From positions 1,741,940 through 1,805,939 of the forward strand of contig NW_024720711.1 in the NCBI RefSeq assembly GCF_018991925.1: a stretch of DNA of 64,000 nucleotides. The letters are read 5' to 3'. The first letter of the stretch is position 1; every line of letters begins with the position of its first letter. A program made the position numbers and the translations under genes. This DNA comes from Homarus americanus (taxonomy: Eukaryota; Arthropoda; Malacostraca; Decapoda; Nephropidae). Below are positions 44,721 to 64,000 of this stretch, in pieces. The notes under the pieces were generated by a model. That model had not been told where the DNA came from. It did not search any database and saw nothing but the letters and a program-made list of their open reading frames with translations.

Positions 44721-45049
44721 CCCTTTTGCCAGCCGAAGACACTAATTGTGTCACTACATCAGCCGTGGGGTGCAAGATGTTTCTCTTGACCCTGAGCGGT
44801 CACACTAGTTAGACCACTACCACGGGGAACTGCCGCATAAGATATTATCTTTCCACATTGATTTTCAGCCATCCCATATCATTTATATAGAGTATTTTGT
44901 TCTTTTATCACTTAGTCAGATAATTTTACCTGTAAATGGTAAACAAAAATAAATTCAATGAAAAATCTATGCATTTTGGATGATGCATGCAGCATCATTG
45001 GCCTGCCTAACAGGTGAGATTTAGACTACACAAGTGACCAGCAAAAGGG
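44721..45049. mobile_element. piggyBac-type MITE, 329 bp
   Basis: CCCTTTTGCCAGCC at the left and complement of GACCAGCAAAAGGG at the right (13-14 bp inverted repeat), flanked by TTAA at 44717-44720 and 45050-45053. The interior is non-coding and contains GC-rich subterminal sequence unlike its surroundings. Confidence 0.85.
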
Positions 45050-45351
45050 TTAAAATGCAAAGAAATGTGGCAAGAACATTTTCAGTCTCTTGACTTGTAT
45101 CAGATAACAAGAGAAATCTCAGTGAACATCTTACAGAACAATGTTGCACAAAGAACAAGTGCACAGCCAATTAGTTTAAAACTCTTGCTAAAAAAAAAAA
45201 ATCAATCTAGTAAGGCTCTAATAACAGTTATACTTTGTTAATTATCACAGGTAAATATTTTGATTGCTTAATTCTGATAAAAATTCTTGCATAACCAGTA
45301 ACAAAACTTGATAAATGGCAACAAAATCTTTCAATATTTCCAATACGTACC

Positions 45352-53988
<8,637 letters not shown>

Positions 53989-54019
53989 CTGAAAAGTAAA
54001 CAAAGATTAATTATCTAAT

Positions 54020-54209
54020 GGTGTGTTGTACTAAAGCAGGTGTGTTGTACTAAGGCAGATGTATTGTTCTAAGGCAGGTGTGTTGTACTATGGCAGATGT
54101 GTTATACTATGGCAGGTGTGTTGTACTATGACAGGTGTGTTGTACTATGGCAGATGTATTGTTCTAAGGCAGGTGTGTTGTACTATGACAGGTGTGTTGT
54201 ACTATGGCA
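54020..54209. repeat. 19-bp minisatellite, 10 copies
   Basis: GGTGTGTTGTACTAAGGCA with regular variants (GATGTATTGTTCTAAGGCA). It lies just upstream of the BTB gene's first coding exon. Confidence 0.95.
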
Positions 54210-54969
54210 GATGTAGAGCCTAGTAAATTATCATAAACAGAAGTTGGTCCAAAAAATTAAAAACTAAACAATCTTGGTGTCAACAGTGAAAGAGGGTCAC
54301 ATAGGCCTGATGATCCATTACTGGCAACAAAGATACAACAACACACTACAGACTAAGCCTATTCTTGGTACATTAGGATGCACTGTGGCTGGCATGCACT
54401 CGATTTCCTCTCACTTCGCCAACTGTAATAAATTGGCACCTTGTTTTGCACTTGTGAATTTTGTTTCCCTTAAATGACAATAACTTTCATAATTTTCAAT
54501 TTTTTTAACCAATTTCCTTTATCTTCTAAGTCTTGTCCACTTCCATGGTCAACTTAAGTTTCCTTCGTAAGAATATAGAAGACATAATTTTCAAGCCTTA
54601 CGTAAAGATTCACAGCAAAAACTCCAGTAATATAGAATCTTTACACTACAACTTCACCAAGACTCTTCAGTTAACTTTGTGTGACCAGACTACAGTTGAG
54701 AGGCAGATAATGATTCAGTGTCTTGCATTGGTGACTGTTAAGTTTATTAACAAATCAATCCTAGCCTAACCTAAAGTAACCTTAAGATTTTTGGTTGACT
54801 TTAAGTTAATTTATGGTTGATTATTTCATTTGTATGAATATCTAAAACATTATTTTCACAATGCTAGTAAGTTTTTCCTTGATCCCAATGAAATTTTACA
54901 AAAGTCTGTCTTTAACAATGGCTTGTGTTTTATGGGATTTTCACTAAAATATTTGTGTCAGTGTATATA
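54210..54969. other. No gene seen
   Basis: AT-rich sequence between the minisatellite and the Tigger element; the open frames here are short and unrecognisable. Confidence 0.5.
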
Positions 54970-55253
54970 CAGCTACTCCTTGACTTACAACATACTCGAC
55001 CTACGACCTGCCTCAGTCGGTACAACCACCTGCACATACGACCGCTGCAGTCGGTACCAAAAATTTTTCAAATGACGCGCATATTTTCTAGGCCGAAACA
55101 TTTCCGTCCCGTACGAGAGCGTCGTGTGGGCTGGGTCGCCTCGTGGCTACACCACCCACGCCGTAGAGCGCTTAGTTGGTGTTTGGCTGTCGTTGTTGTC
55201 GATAGTGATCGCACTGTGTACTGACAATATTTTCGTATCTAATTCACTTTAGA

Positions 55254-56065
55254 ATGACTAGCAAGCATAGAAATGAGAGTGCTGGTGGTGCTCAGAAGAA
55301 AAGGAGACAGTCAATTACTTTTGAGACGAAAATTATGATAATAATGCAGTATGAAAATGGAAAAACAGTAGCAACCATTTCACGCGACCTAGGCTTCTAA
55401 CACTCGACCATATCTACTATTTTGAAGGACAAGGAACGTATTCATGAGGCAGTGAAAGGATCAGCACCTATAAAGGGAACTATAATAACGAAGAAAAGAC
55501 AAGGTCCTCTTCATGGGATGGAAAAATTACTTGTGATATGGATGGAAGATCAGATACAAAAGCATGTAGCCTTAAGCCTTCTAACCCTACAAGCTAAGGC
55601 AAGAAGCCTTTTCAAAAGCCTGAAGGAGCAAGCAGGAGATGAGTGCGACCAAACCTTCACAGCAAGTCATGGGTGGTTCCAAAGGTTTAAGAACCGCTAC
55701 AGTTTGCAGAGTGTAAAGGCGAGTGGAGAGGCAGCAAGTGCTGATGTGGGTGCTGCCGAAGCTTTTAAGGAGGGCCTAGATCGTGTCATCGTGGAGGGAA
55801 ATTATTTGCCTGAGCAAATACTTAATGTGGATGAAACTGGCTTATTATGGAAGTGCATGTCAGAACGGATATACATCCACAAAGAGGCGAAAACAATGCC
55901 GGGATTCAAGGACCGAATCACACTTCTGTTGGGGAGGAATGTAGCTGGTTTCAAGATAAAGCCCTTTATGATATATCATTCAGAGAACCCAAGGGTTTTT
56001 AAACATGTCAGCAAGCACACACTGTCAGTGCTTTATCGCAGTAACGAGAAAGCATGGATGACCCT
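55254..56065 (+). pseudogene. Tigger transposase, N-terminal part
   Basis: From ATG 55254: SKHRNESAGGAQKKRRQS, then helix-turn-helix sequence TKIMIIMQYENGKTVATISR, an in-frame TAA at 55398-55400, and the frame continues with STISTILKDKERI, a second CENP-B-type DNA-binding region (HGWFQRFKNRYSL) and the first catalytic Asp in ILNVDETGLLWK. It is open to the LINE junction after EKAWMT. The last third continues at 57389 with FEDWFLTCFNPRAKEYCL and LLILENAPGHPPHLDDLHPD, where the usual DNAPGH catalytic Asp is Glu. After VKVL the sequence diverges. Clearly inactive; closest to TIGD1-like transposases. Confidence 0.88.
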
Positions 56066-57388
56066 ATTATAGCAGATAGCATCAGATCGCATTTAGAGAA
56101 AAGCAAATTAATCTATGACTCTCAACATGGGTTTACAAAGGGAAAATCTTGTCTAACAAATCTGCTGACGTTTTTTAGGAAAGTCTTCGAGGTAGTAGAT
56201 AATGACGAAAATTAAGATGCTATTTACTTAGGCTTTAGCAAAGCATTTGACAGAGTACCGCATCAGAGGCTTCTGAGAAAAATTAAGGCTCATGGTATCG
56301 AGGGGAAAGTCTTAAATTGGATAAAATCATGGCCCACCGATAGAACGCAGAGGGTCAGCGTAGATGGTGTTAAATCTGAGTGGAGCCGTGTAACCAGTGG
56401 GGTTCCCCAGGGGTCAGTACAAGGCCCACTCTTGTTCATAATCTACATAAACGATCTAGATACTGGGATCAGCAGTGACATAAGCAAGTTTGCGAATGAC
56501 ACCAAAATAGGGCGGCAGATTAATTCAGGGCAGGATGCAAATGCATTACAGGAGGATCTAAATAAACTGCAGGGGTGGTCTGAAAAATGGCAAATGAAAT
56601 TCAACACCAGCAAGTGCAGGATACTTAATATTGGAAGAACAAACACTGTCAATGTATACAGCCTTAACAACATCAACCTAGAGAAGTCAACTTGTGAGAG
56701 AGACCTAGGGGTACTTGTAAGCCCGGACCTACGGCCTAGAAAACAGTGCGTTAATGTTCGAAATAAGGCAAACAGAGTATTGGGTTTTATATCTAGAAGT
56801 GTAAGTAATAAGAGTGCAGAGGTCTTATTGCAACTATATCTTGCGCCAGTCAGGCCGCACCTTGATTATGCGGTTCAGTTCTGGTGCCCTTATTATAGAA
56901 TGGATATCAATTCACTAGAGTCGGTGCAGCGAAGAATGACGAAAATTATTCCGGGACTTAGAAACCTACCATAGCATGATAGTTTAAAGAAACTAAACTT
57001 GCATTCCCTAGAAAGACAAAGAGTGCAGGGAGATATGATAGAAGTATTTAAGTGGGTGAAAGGAATCAATAAAGGGGATACAGTATACCGGTAGATAAAG
57101 TTCTTATAATATCCGAGCAGGATAGGACTCGAAGCAACGGATTTAAGTTGGATAAGTTTAGGTTTAGGAGGGAGATAGGAAGGAACTGGTTCGCAAATAG
57201 AGTGGTGGACGAGTGGACCAAGCTTAGCAACTTTGTAGTAAGTGCTGGAAAGCTGGAAAGTTTCAAAAGGAGACTGGATAGATTCATGGATGATAGAGAG
57301 TGGTAGTAACTCTCGACAGGAGCTGCCATGCACAGGCCAACCGGCCTATTGCAGACTCCTTATTTTCTTATGTTCTTATGTTCTTATG
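56066..57388 (+). mobile_element. LINE (CR1/Jockey-like) 3' half inserted in the Tigger gene
   Basis: 5'-truncated. It begins in the RT domain (IIADSIRSHLEKSKLIYDSQ, HGFTKGKSCLTNLL) and passes FSKAFDRVPHQRLL, SGVPQGSVQGPLLF and FANDTKIGRQI (the FADD box mutated to FAND), then SVQRRMTKIIPGLRNLP. The first catalytic Asp region reads LGFSKAF instead of DFSKAF, there is a stop before it, and frame breaks follow at about 56972. The 3' end is a short (TATGTTCT)n run at 57367-57388, typical for this LINE type. Confidence 0.9.
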
Positions 57389-57565
57389 TTTGAGGATTGG
57401 TTCCTGACCTGTTTCAATCCACGAGCCAAGGAGTATTGTCTGCAACAAGGGATTGCATTCAAGATTTTGTTAATTTTGGAGAATGCTCCGGGACACCCAC
57501 CACACCTGGATGATCTGCACCCTGATGTTAAGGTACTTCAGCAAATTAACAAAACCTGCCATTGA
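57389..57565 (+). pseudogene. Tigger transposase, continuation after the LINE
   Basis: FEDWFLTCFNPRAKEYCLQQ, then FKILLILENAPGHPPHLDDL follow on directly from EKAWMT at 56.06 kb in TIGD1-type order, dating the LINE insertion after the Tigger. Confidence 0.85.
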
Positions 57566-57803
57566 ACTATGTCTGATTTTAGTAGGAGCAAATTCCTGTG
57601 TGAGATGTACGCATGTTTGGTGATGCTCACTGATTCATTTCTACAAAAATCCGACATGGTTTAGATTACATATTTGTTAATTTACCAAAGAACCAAATAA
57701 ATGGAGGCATCAGGCTACTTTCTGTTTCCTAATTACTGTATGTTCAAGGCCAGTTATTTAAATGTCCAATACTGGATATGTTAACACAGAAACAGCCAGT
57801 ATA

Positions 57804-58443
57804 CAGTCAACCCTCGCTTTACGCGGTCCCACATTACGTGTTTCCAAGTTTACGCGGTACACTGCCGAAACCGGAATGCTCACTTTCCGCGGTGCGTGTA
57901 CCCCTTTACGCGGAGAGCGGCGCGAGCAGGGTGCGCACAAGGTCGCCCAGTCATCAAAACATTACCGAGTTCTTCACCCGCCACCCACCACAGCCGGCCC
58001 AAGTCAGTGATAGTGATAATGATAGTGAGAATATGGACTTATATGGACTTTGAGGGGTTTGACAAAGAGGCCCTGCAAGCCTCTGTGGTGGATAGTGATA
58101 CAATTGATACAAGTGATACAGGTGAGGGCCAATAATCTGCCCTCTGCCTCGGAACCAACCCCCCATCCCCGTGTGCCCAGCCATCTTTTCTACTAATGTA
58201 AGTGTTAAAAAACCTAATATTATTGAAATTTCTCTTAATTATTAATTGTGTGTGCATACCATCATAAAATTAATTAGTTATTTTTACTACAACGTAGGTA
58301 TTGTGTCTGAAAAAGTGGAGTTTGGGGGTCGGTCCGGTCTCTATTTCAATTAATCCCATATGTTATGTTGTTCACTTTACGCGTTTCTGACTTTACGCGG
58401 GCCGCCGTGGGTTGAATTAACCGCATAAAGTGAGGGTTCACTG
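57804..58443 (+). mobile_element. Pogo/Tigger-type element, 640 bp, with C-terminal transposase remnant
   Basis: Ends CAGTCAACCCTCGCTTTACG and complement of CATAAAGTGAGGGTTCACTG, flanked by TA (57802-57803, 58444-58445). The plus strand encodes NITEFFTRHPPQPAQVSD and an acidic tail. Same family as 10885-11429, in the opposite orientation. Confidence 0.85.
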
Positions 58444-58445
58444 TA

Positions 58446-59298
58446 TCTAAATAATAAATTTACTTGATAAACAGAATCCTCAAAACAGATGGTTTAGCGA
58501 CGTCTCTCTTGTGTAGTATTACGGTACAGTACAGGGCATCTGTTGTTTATGTTCCCTCAGTAATTCAAAAAGGTCAATGAACTACCTGTGGTCATGGCAG
58601 GAAGCATGATATGCACTACTCTGGGGTTTGTTGGGGCTATAATCATAGTTCAGCAGTTTTTCTTAATTTGACTGAGTCACCTGTGCTTAGGCAATGATAT
58701 ATGGGACAAGGCATTGAGAGAAAACACAAACATATACGGAAAGTGGTCCCTCTAATGTCATAAATATCATTTTAATCTTCTAAAATATAATAAAATTGTA
58801 TCACTTATCACTCACAAGGTTTACTCTGCCATCTCGTCAGGTATATAATCATTTTATGAAGCTAGGTTGTGGCCTCCTCTTGCCTTCAACACACTTCCAA
58901 GACTTAAAACAAACAACCAGTGAACTATGACACTACCAAGATGGTTTAGTTTCCTTCATCACAGCCACGTCAGGCCTTGTTCTACTGACTGTGGGGCTAA
59001 TGATCAAGTGGAATACAGTCCAACTCGACCCACATCTCATCTCGGATAACCTATTCGGACCAAAAAGTAAAAGTTTACACATCTATTTTTGCATGAATGA
59101 TAAAAGTACAAAAGTACAATGATAAGAAGCAGCATAGATGTACAAACATTACTGATAAACAGCCACGTGATGTGTGTAGATATTAATAAAATCACAAGAA
59201 AATACTTAAAAGTGTACCCTTTAAACTATGCCTGAATGATAAAAGCACAATGACAAAAAGCAGCATAAAAGTACAAACATTACTGATAAAGTCACGAG
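58446..59298. other. No gene seen
   Basis: AT-rich sequence. The word AAAAGTACAAACATTACTGAT repeats loosely at 59115-59160 and 59230-59290; otherwise nothing to report. Confidence 0.5.
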
Positions 59299-60173
59299 AT
59301 CTGAGGTTGACGAGTTCCACAACAATGTACCCACAAAGGGTGACCTGACTTTACCTGGTGACCTGACAACCTTACAAGATATGATGGTTGAGGATGACCT
59401 GATCACAAGATCGGAGGTTGACAAGTTCCACAACAATTTAAATAATGAGTTACTTAATGCACAAAGGCAGAACATACCATACAGAAAACTCAGATCAAAT
59501 AACAATGACCCCAAATGGATAAATAATTATTTAAGGAATATTATTGGCCAAAGGAATGCTATAGGTTGGAGAATAAATTGTGATGAAGTTTACCTCCGAG
59601 ATTATTATAAGGTATTGGCTAGTAGGGTTAAGTCAGAGATAAGAAAAGCAAAGAGGAATAATGAACTGAAGGTAGCAAGGGAGGAGAAGTCAAACCCCAA
59701 GGGATTTTTTCAAATGTATCAAACTAAAACACAAGATAAGACCAATACCGGCGAACCAACTGATAACGACGGAGAAATAAGCAATAATCTGAACAGATAT
59801 TTTTCAACAGTTTTCACCACTAAAAATTTAAACATAATGCCTGAGGCACCGATTATATACAGAGATAGTGAAGAAACTAGAGTAAGTGAGATAGTAGTGA
59901 CAAGTAACGATGTTATAAGCAAATAGACAAACTAAAGCCTAATAAGTCACCAGGACCCAATGAGATATTTGCCAGAGTATTAAAGGTATGTAAGGAAGAG
60001 CTTAGTATGCACCTTTGTAAATTTGTTTAACATGTCATTAAAAACGGGTGTATCATCAGAATCCTGGAGGATATCGAATGTGATGCCGATTTTCAAGAAA
60101 GGAGATAGATCACTATCCTCTAACTACCATCCAATCAGTTTATCATAAATTGTAGGCAAATTGCTGAAAGTAA
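59299..60173 (+). mobile_element. LINE fragment, 5' half of the RT region
   Basis: An open frame at 59381-59923 encodes a pre-RT region (RSEVDKFHNNLNNELL, NDPKWINNYLRNIIGQRN, EEKSNPKGFFQMYQTKT), and after a frame break LKPNKSPGPNEIFARVLK, then SESWRISNVMPIFKKGDR and SNYHPISL, the first RT blocks. It ends at about GKLLKVII. A 30-bp word (GATCTGAGGTTGACGAGTTC) is duplicated 110 bp apart at 59299 and 59409. Confidence 0.85.
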
Positions 60174-61929
60174 TAATTTCAAACTATTCGAAATCACCTG
60201 AAGAAGCACAAGTTACGAACGTGAATTGTTCACTGATCAAGTTCTACTAACATAAACTCATAAAATTCGTCCTTAATACCGACTGAACCCTCGGTATTCA
60301 CTCATTCACACTCTTCATATTTCAAAGAACCAAAAGAGACATAAAACAAATTTCAAACACATTCCTGAACCTCTAGTCAGCTACTTGTTTGAAGTGTGCA
60401 AGGTGGGCCGAGTTAGTAATGTGTGGGCTCACTTGGTTATTTAATGTCGGCCGAGTTGGCTAACTGGGTGGGCCGAGTTGGCTAACTGGGTGGGCCGAGT
60501 TGGAGGTACACCGATCAAGTATTACTTAGGAAATTTTCAAGACACCCAGTCGTAAGAATCCCACACTAACATTGTTTTATACTCCCCACACACAAAATAA
60601 ACAGAATAGTGTCATATTTATCAGAAAAAAACAAAACAACATTCAAAATAAGCATTCGCCTTTAAGTAAAATCCTCCACCCCCGCCCTATCTTGACTCAT
60701 CAATATTACTCTTAATTCATTTTTCATGGATTTAAATTCATCTATATCTTCAAAATATTAGCTGGTAATTCCTCCAGAGTATACAAATTAACGTTAATAC
60801 TCAAAATACATAAAATCTGGTCAGTAAAAATAAGCCAAGACAGCATCCCGCGTCACCCAGCCAAGTCAAGCCGTGCTTTACTCTGAGTCTCCTTCAATAT
60901 TGTACTCTCTCTAACACTACTATATAAAAATATGATTTAAGTTGTAGTTTGTCATCATGAAAAGCTCACTTAATGCTCAGCAGGAGAGAAGATTGATCAT
61001 GTTGAGCTGGATGAGAGAGACCAGAATGAGCACATGCACGGAAGTAACATGTAAACACAGCTGACACCGTGTCCCGATCACTACATCTGATTTCAACATA
61101 TTAAATTCAATCACATCTATATAAATATGATCTGTTTCATAACTTTTTTTTTTACTATCCGTGTAAACTTATGTATTAGTTTTAGTATTTTGTAAATTCA
61201 TAAATTAGTCATAAGTATTTTTATTGATCCTCATTTGTAAGGTCATCATACGAACACATTCTATAGGGAATACCTTTAATCCACACAGTAAATCATCTGT
61301 TGTTGAGTTCATTTAATAGTTTGTAAATAAATAACCCGTGTCTTTTTCCTTATTTATATATTAAACATCGCGGCTTTGTGTGTCAATTTCAGGTAGATGA
61401 TAATGTATAAGTGATAAATTCTGTTCCAGTACTGTAGTATGTATTTATATCTGAAATATCACTTGTTCAATCTTAGACACTATCCACAGTAAATAAACTC
61501 AGCAAGTAGATGAACGGCCGCGTATTGGAACTATCATTGCATATGACTCCCTGTAAATAAAGTGATACAGGGTCTTAGCTAAATAAAATGTTATGTAAAA
61601 GTGCCGGTGTTAAATTGTCAATAACCTAAGGTGACCTGCCTCCTTGCAGTTCATTGGCTCATATATAACGTTCGATTAATATTGATACTGTATATCGCAT
61701 ATTGATAAATACATAAATGTTAAGGAAAGCCAGTTCTGGTTCACTTTGGTGGTGCATTTAATGTATGTAAAGATATGATTGCTTGAAAACAATAACTCCT
61801 TTAACGTTCATCTTAAACGAAACCTTTGCGCGAATATGTGGTGTTTACAGTTCATTTTACTCTTTATAAAATAGTCATTTCTATCTGTTGCTTTATATGT
61901 TTGGTAACATTTACTTTTTACCTTGATAT
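60174..61929. other. No gene; short 22-bp tandem repeat
   Basis: GGCCGAGTTGGCTAACTGGG plus TG is repeated 2.5 times at 60448-60503. The rest is AT-rich with no coding potential that I can support. Confidence 0.55.
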
Positions 61930-62896
61930 TCCCTTCACCACTGATCGGCTCGTTAGCCGCTTGGGCGATCGGTCACGTCTCTTACACACTGTTGGCAAGT
62001 ACTGGACATGCACCGGCTCCTGAATGTACCTGAACCTGCTTCAGTGTTGGTCAAGTCCGGTCTTGAAATAGCTCACACTCGGCGCCGTCACAACACTTTT
62101 GTGGTAGATTGTTCCAAGAGTTCACAACTCTCACTCCAAAAAAGTTTGCCCTCACAGTTTTCTGGACTTGCGGCTTCTTCAATCTTGAGCTGTGACCCCT
62201 TGTGGGGCGAGCGTCCGCCAGCTCCAAGTAAGGACACTTAACTGAGTAGTGTCCCTTGAGACGTTTATACACCTCAATTAGGTCGCCCCTTGCCCGTCTG
62301 TAGTATAAGCTAGGCAAGTTCAGGCGCTCCAATCTCTCAAGGTAGTTGAGGTGCCGAGGTGCAGGCACCAGTCTGGTGGCCCTCCTTTGAACATTTTCAA
62401 CCAACTGACAGTCCCTAGCATATCTCGGGGACCAGACGGGATGCCAGTACTCCAGATGGGGAAGCACTTCACTCTTGAAGATCGTTACGAGGGACGGACC
62501 GTCTAGATATCTGAACGACCTTCTTATAAGACCCAATAATTTATTTGCCTGATTTACCTTCTTCTCGCAATGGCCCGAGTACTTCAGCTCATTGTCAACA
62601 TACACACCTACGTCCTTTTCACATTCAGTCTCAAATAGTGCAGTTTCTTCATCCCGTTGGGACATATGATACGCCTCCTTACCGTTGGTACGCCCCAGGT
62701 GCATCCTCTTACACTTCGTGACATTGAATCTCAGCAGCCATTTCTTCGACCATTCTTGAAGCTCACAGAAATCCTTGTGCAGCTCTTTACAGTCCGCTTG
62801 GTTCTTGATTTCCCGAAATAACTTGCCGTCATCGTCAAAAGCTTGTATGGAGGAGTGTACAGCATCAGGCATGTCATTTATGAAACAAACAAACAA
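61930..62896 (-). mobile_element. LINE (CR1/Jockey-like) 3' part
   Basis: The minus-strand frame of 281 codons encodes the RT from the palm onward: LFVCFINDMPDAV, the catalytic box as FDDDGKLF (usual FADD; both Asp kept), LQEWSKKWLLRFNVTKCKRM, YSGHCEKKVNQANKLLGLIR and LVENVQRRATRLVPAPRHLN. It is 5'-truncated right at LFVCFIND. A frameshift near the C-terminus (after SWNNLP) replaces the tail seen in the copy at 541-738. The 3' UTR includes CACTGATCGGCTCGTTAGCC, shared with SINE tails. Confidence 0.92.
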
Positions 62897-62939
62897 CAGT
62901 GAAAATAAGAAGTAATGGAGAATGTGTTTCAGGAAGCGT

Positions 62940-63341
62940 AAATATTTTTGTGACCCCGACGAAAAATATTATTTATTTCAAACTTTTTTCACTCATATTT
63001 TAAAAGTTAATGTTGTCAGGCAGTTATACCTTGACAGACATTAAATCCAGCATTAAAGTTAGCCAGATTTGGGTACCTTAACGGTTTTATATAAATTTAT
63101 TTGTGATATATCGATATCAATCGAATATTATAAATGAGTCAATGAGCTGCAAGGGGGGGGGGGGCGTGTACGGTTGTCCCGCCTCTAAAAGAAACACTTA
63201 GTGCGTCGCCTCCCTTCAGAGGTTTAAAGCAGTAAAGAACTCTGTATTTTAGTGCAAATATAGTTATTTCTAATAATCAGGTGTCTATAAATGGAAGTAG
63301 AACTTGAAGTTGCACCAGTAATACCAGTAATCAAGTTAGTG
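62940..63341. other. No gene; G-tract
   Basis: AT-rich sequence with a run of 12 G at 63151-63162. Possibly the upstream region of the following THAP remnant. Confidence 0.45.
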
Positions 63342-63632
63342 ATGGGCGAGCAAGTGTGTGTGCCGTGTATGTGAAGCACGCTGTTAAAAAAGAAATATCA
63401 CTCACTTCAAAAGGAGAAAAATAAATATAAAAATATATGGGCGCAACGTTGCCGTAGAGCTGATTTAATTAATGTGAAGAATGCAGTGATATGTAAGCAG
63501 GATTTTAGTGAAACGATTAGAAATATAGGAAATCTAAAACATGAGTTATTGGGTTGTGATCCCGCCATAAATTACCATCTGACACTGATGCTGAAACACG
63601 CACTGGTGAAAGGAATTTTCTCAACACTAAAG
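63342..63632 (+). pseudogene. Second THAP-domain exon, broken by a stop codon
   Basis: ATG 63342 opens MGEQVCVPCM, then TGA at 63372-63374; the same frame continues STLLKKKYHSLQKEKNKYKN, IWAQRCRRADLINVKNAVIC, KQDFSETIRNIGNLKHELLG and on to FSTLK before a possible donor GTTGGT at 63633. This gives the THAP order C-x2-C, H, W, C-x2-(H) with ICKQDF where IC..HF is expected, so the last zinc ligand is Asp. One stop and one ligand loss in an otherwise open exon. Unlike the 8-kb copy, the N-terminal Cys pair is intact. Confidence 0.65.
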
Positions 63633-64000
63633 GTTGGTATGATTTAATATTGTATTAGATAATTTAAGTTTTATAAACTTTAAGTTTGGCTGCAACCTTG
63701 GTTAAAAGTTTACAAGTACGCCTGAACATATTCGTTTTTTATCAAATAGGTATTCGAATTTTTTGTTTGGGCAGAAACATGAAAGTAATTTTCTTTATCA
63801 TAACCAAACCTAACATAACCAATACCTTGTCATTACTTCCTAGCCTAGCATATCCAAACCACTAGATTGCCAGCAGTTAATTTATTGTAATGACTGTAGT
63901 ATGTCTAATACAAAAAAAAATGCATAATGGATTTTAAAATTCATAAATTAAGTGAATTTTATGCTCCCATGCACTTAGCTTCTGCTGAGTCACATATCCG
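63633..64000. other. No gene seen
   Basis: AT-rich; contains CCAAACCTAACATAACC near 63805. Probably intron or intergenic sequence. Confidence 0.45.

Larger units (their letters stand above)
54970..57600 (+). mobile_element. Tigger DNA transposon, broken, with a LINE inserted in its transposase
   Basis: The left end CAGCTACTCCTTGACTTACA matches the MITE at 9333. The transposase frame starts at 55254, and the part after the LINE resumes at 57389. The 3' end of the element, including the right terminal repeat, is not recognisable beyond about 57600. Confidence 0.85.

Noticed and set aside
54020..54209. CRISPR-like array
   Set aside because: Contiguous 19-bp tandem repeat without spacers, in a eukaryotic genome.
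57882..58135. Overlapping short ORFs at 57.8-58.1 kb as host genes
   Set aside because: They lie entirely within a TA-flanked inverted-repeat element that has a second copy at 10.9 kb.

Overview
The window is nuclear DNA of a metazoan, most likely a crustacean (probably a decapod). The evidence is AT-rich sequence, genes split by introns with GT/AG junctions, many microsatellites and minisatellites, degenerate CCTAA/TTAGG runs (the arthropod telomere motif), a tRNA-derived SINE, and a dense layer of small inverted-repeat transposons. No bacterial or viral gene organisation is present. The species assignment is inference.

Layout. 1-3.2 kb: 3' end of an LTR retrotransposon, LINE relics, and a possible non-coding first exon with a strong 5' splice site at 1590. 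3.4-4.9 kb: a 14-finger C2H2 zinc-finger gene (+), with a frame-shifted remnant of further zinc-finger coding just upstream. 5.0-5.9 kb: a 42-bp minisatellite. 8.0-9.2 kb: a broken THAP-domain gene. 9.3-11.4 kb: Tigger/pogo MITEs, TA arrays and a cruciform-prone AT tract. 11.6-32.0 kb (-): a complete beta-mannosidase gene (GH2, MANBA-like). I could assemble it exon by exon: 17 coding exons, with phases agreeing at every junction and both catalytic glutamates present. It has two alternative first coding exons, one with an ordinary signal peptide (31854-31986) and one with a long basic/acidic N-terminus and a hydrophobic anchor-like stretch (29896-30100). Both end in phase 1 and both restore the same serine on splicing to exon 2.

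34.0-34.6 kb holds a decayed zinc-finger pseudogene (-). 35.2 kb holds a 211-bp foldback element whose uninterrupted target sequence survives in another repeat copy at 2.28 kb. 36.3-39.0 kb has tandem CRE motifs, a tRNA-like SINE and a pogo-type element. 39.0-44.7 kb shows no gene. 45.35-53.99 kb (-) is a BTB/POZ zinc-finger transcription-factor gene of eight coding exons (555 aa), with a piggyBac-type MITE beyond its 3' end and a PIF/Harbinger-type element carrying a MADF-like exon in one intron. 55-60.2 kb is a nest: a Tigger transposase gene split by a LINE, a second pogo-type element, and a LINE fragment that looks like the missing 5' half of the first LINE. 62 kb is another LINE (-), and 63.3 kb a second broken THAP domain.

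The intact host genes are the zinc-finger gene, beta-mannosidase (lysosomal glycoprotein breakdown) and the BTB zinc-finger regulator. They do not form a functional cluster. The rest is mostly transposon-derived. The observations most worth following are the two alternative beta-mannosidase first exons, the palindromic insertion with its empty site, a roughly 90-bp TTAA-flanked MITE family present three times in beta-mannosidase introns, and the two THAP exons each broken by a stop codon.
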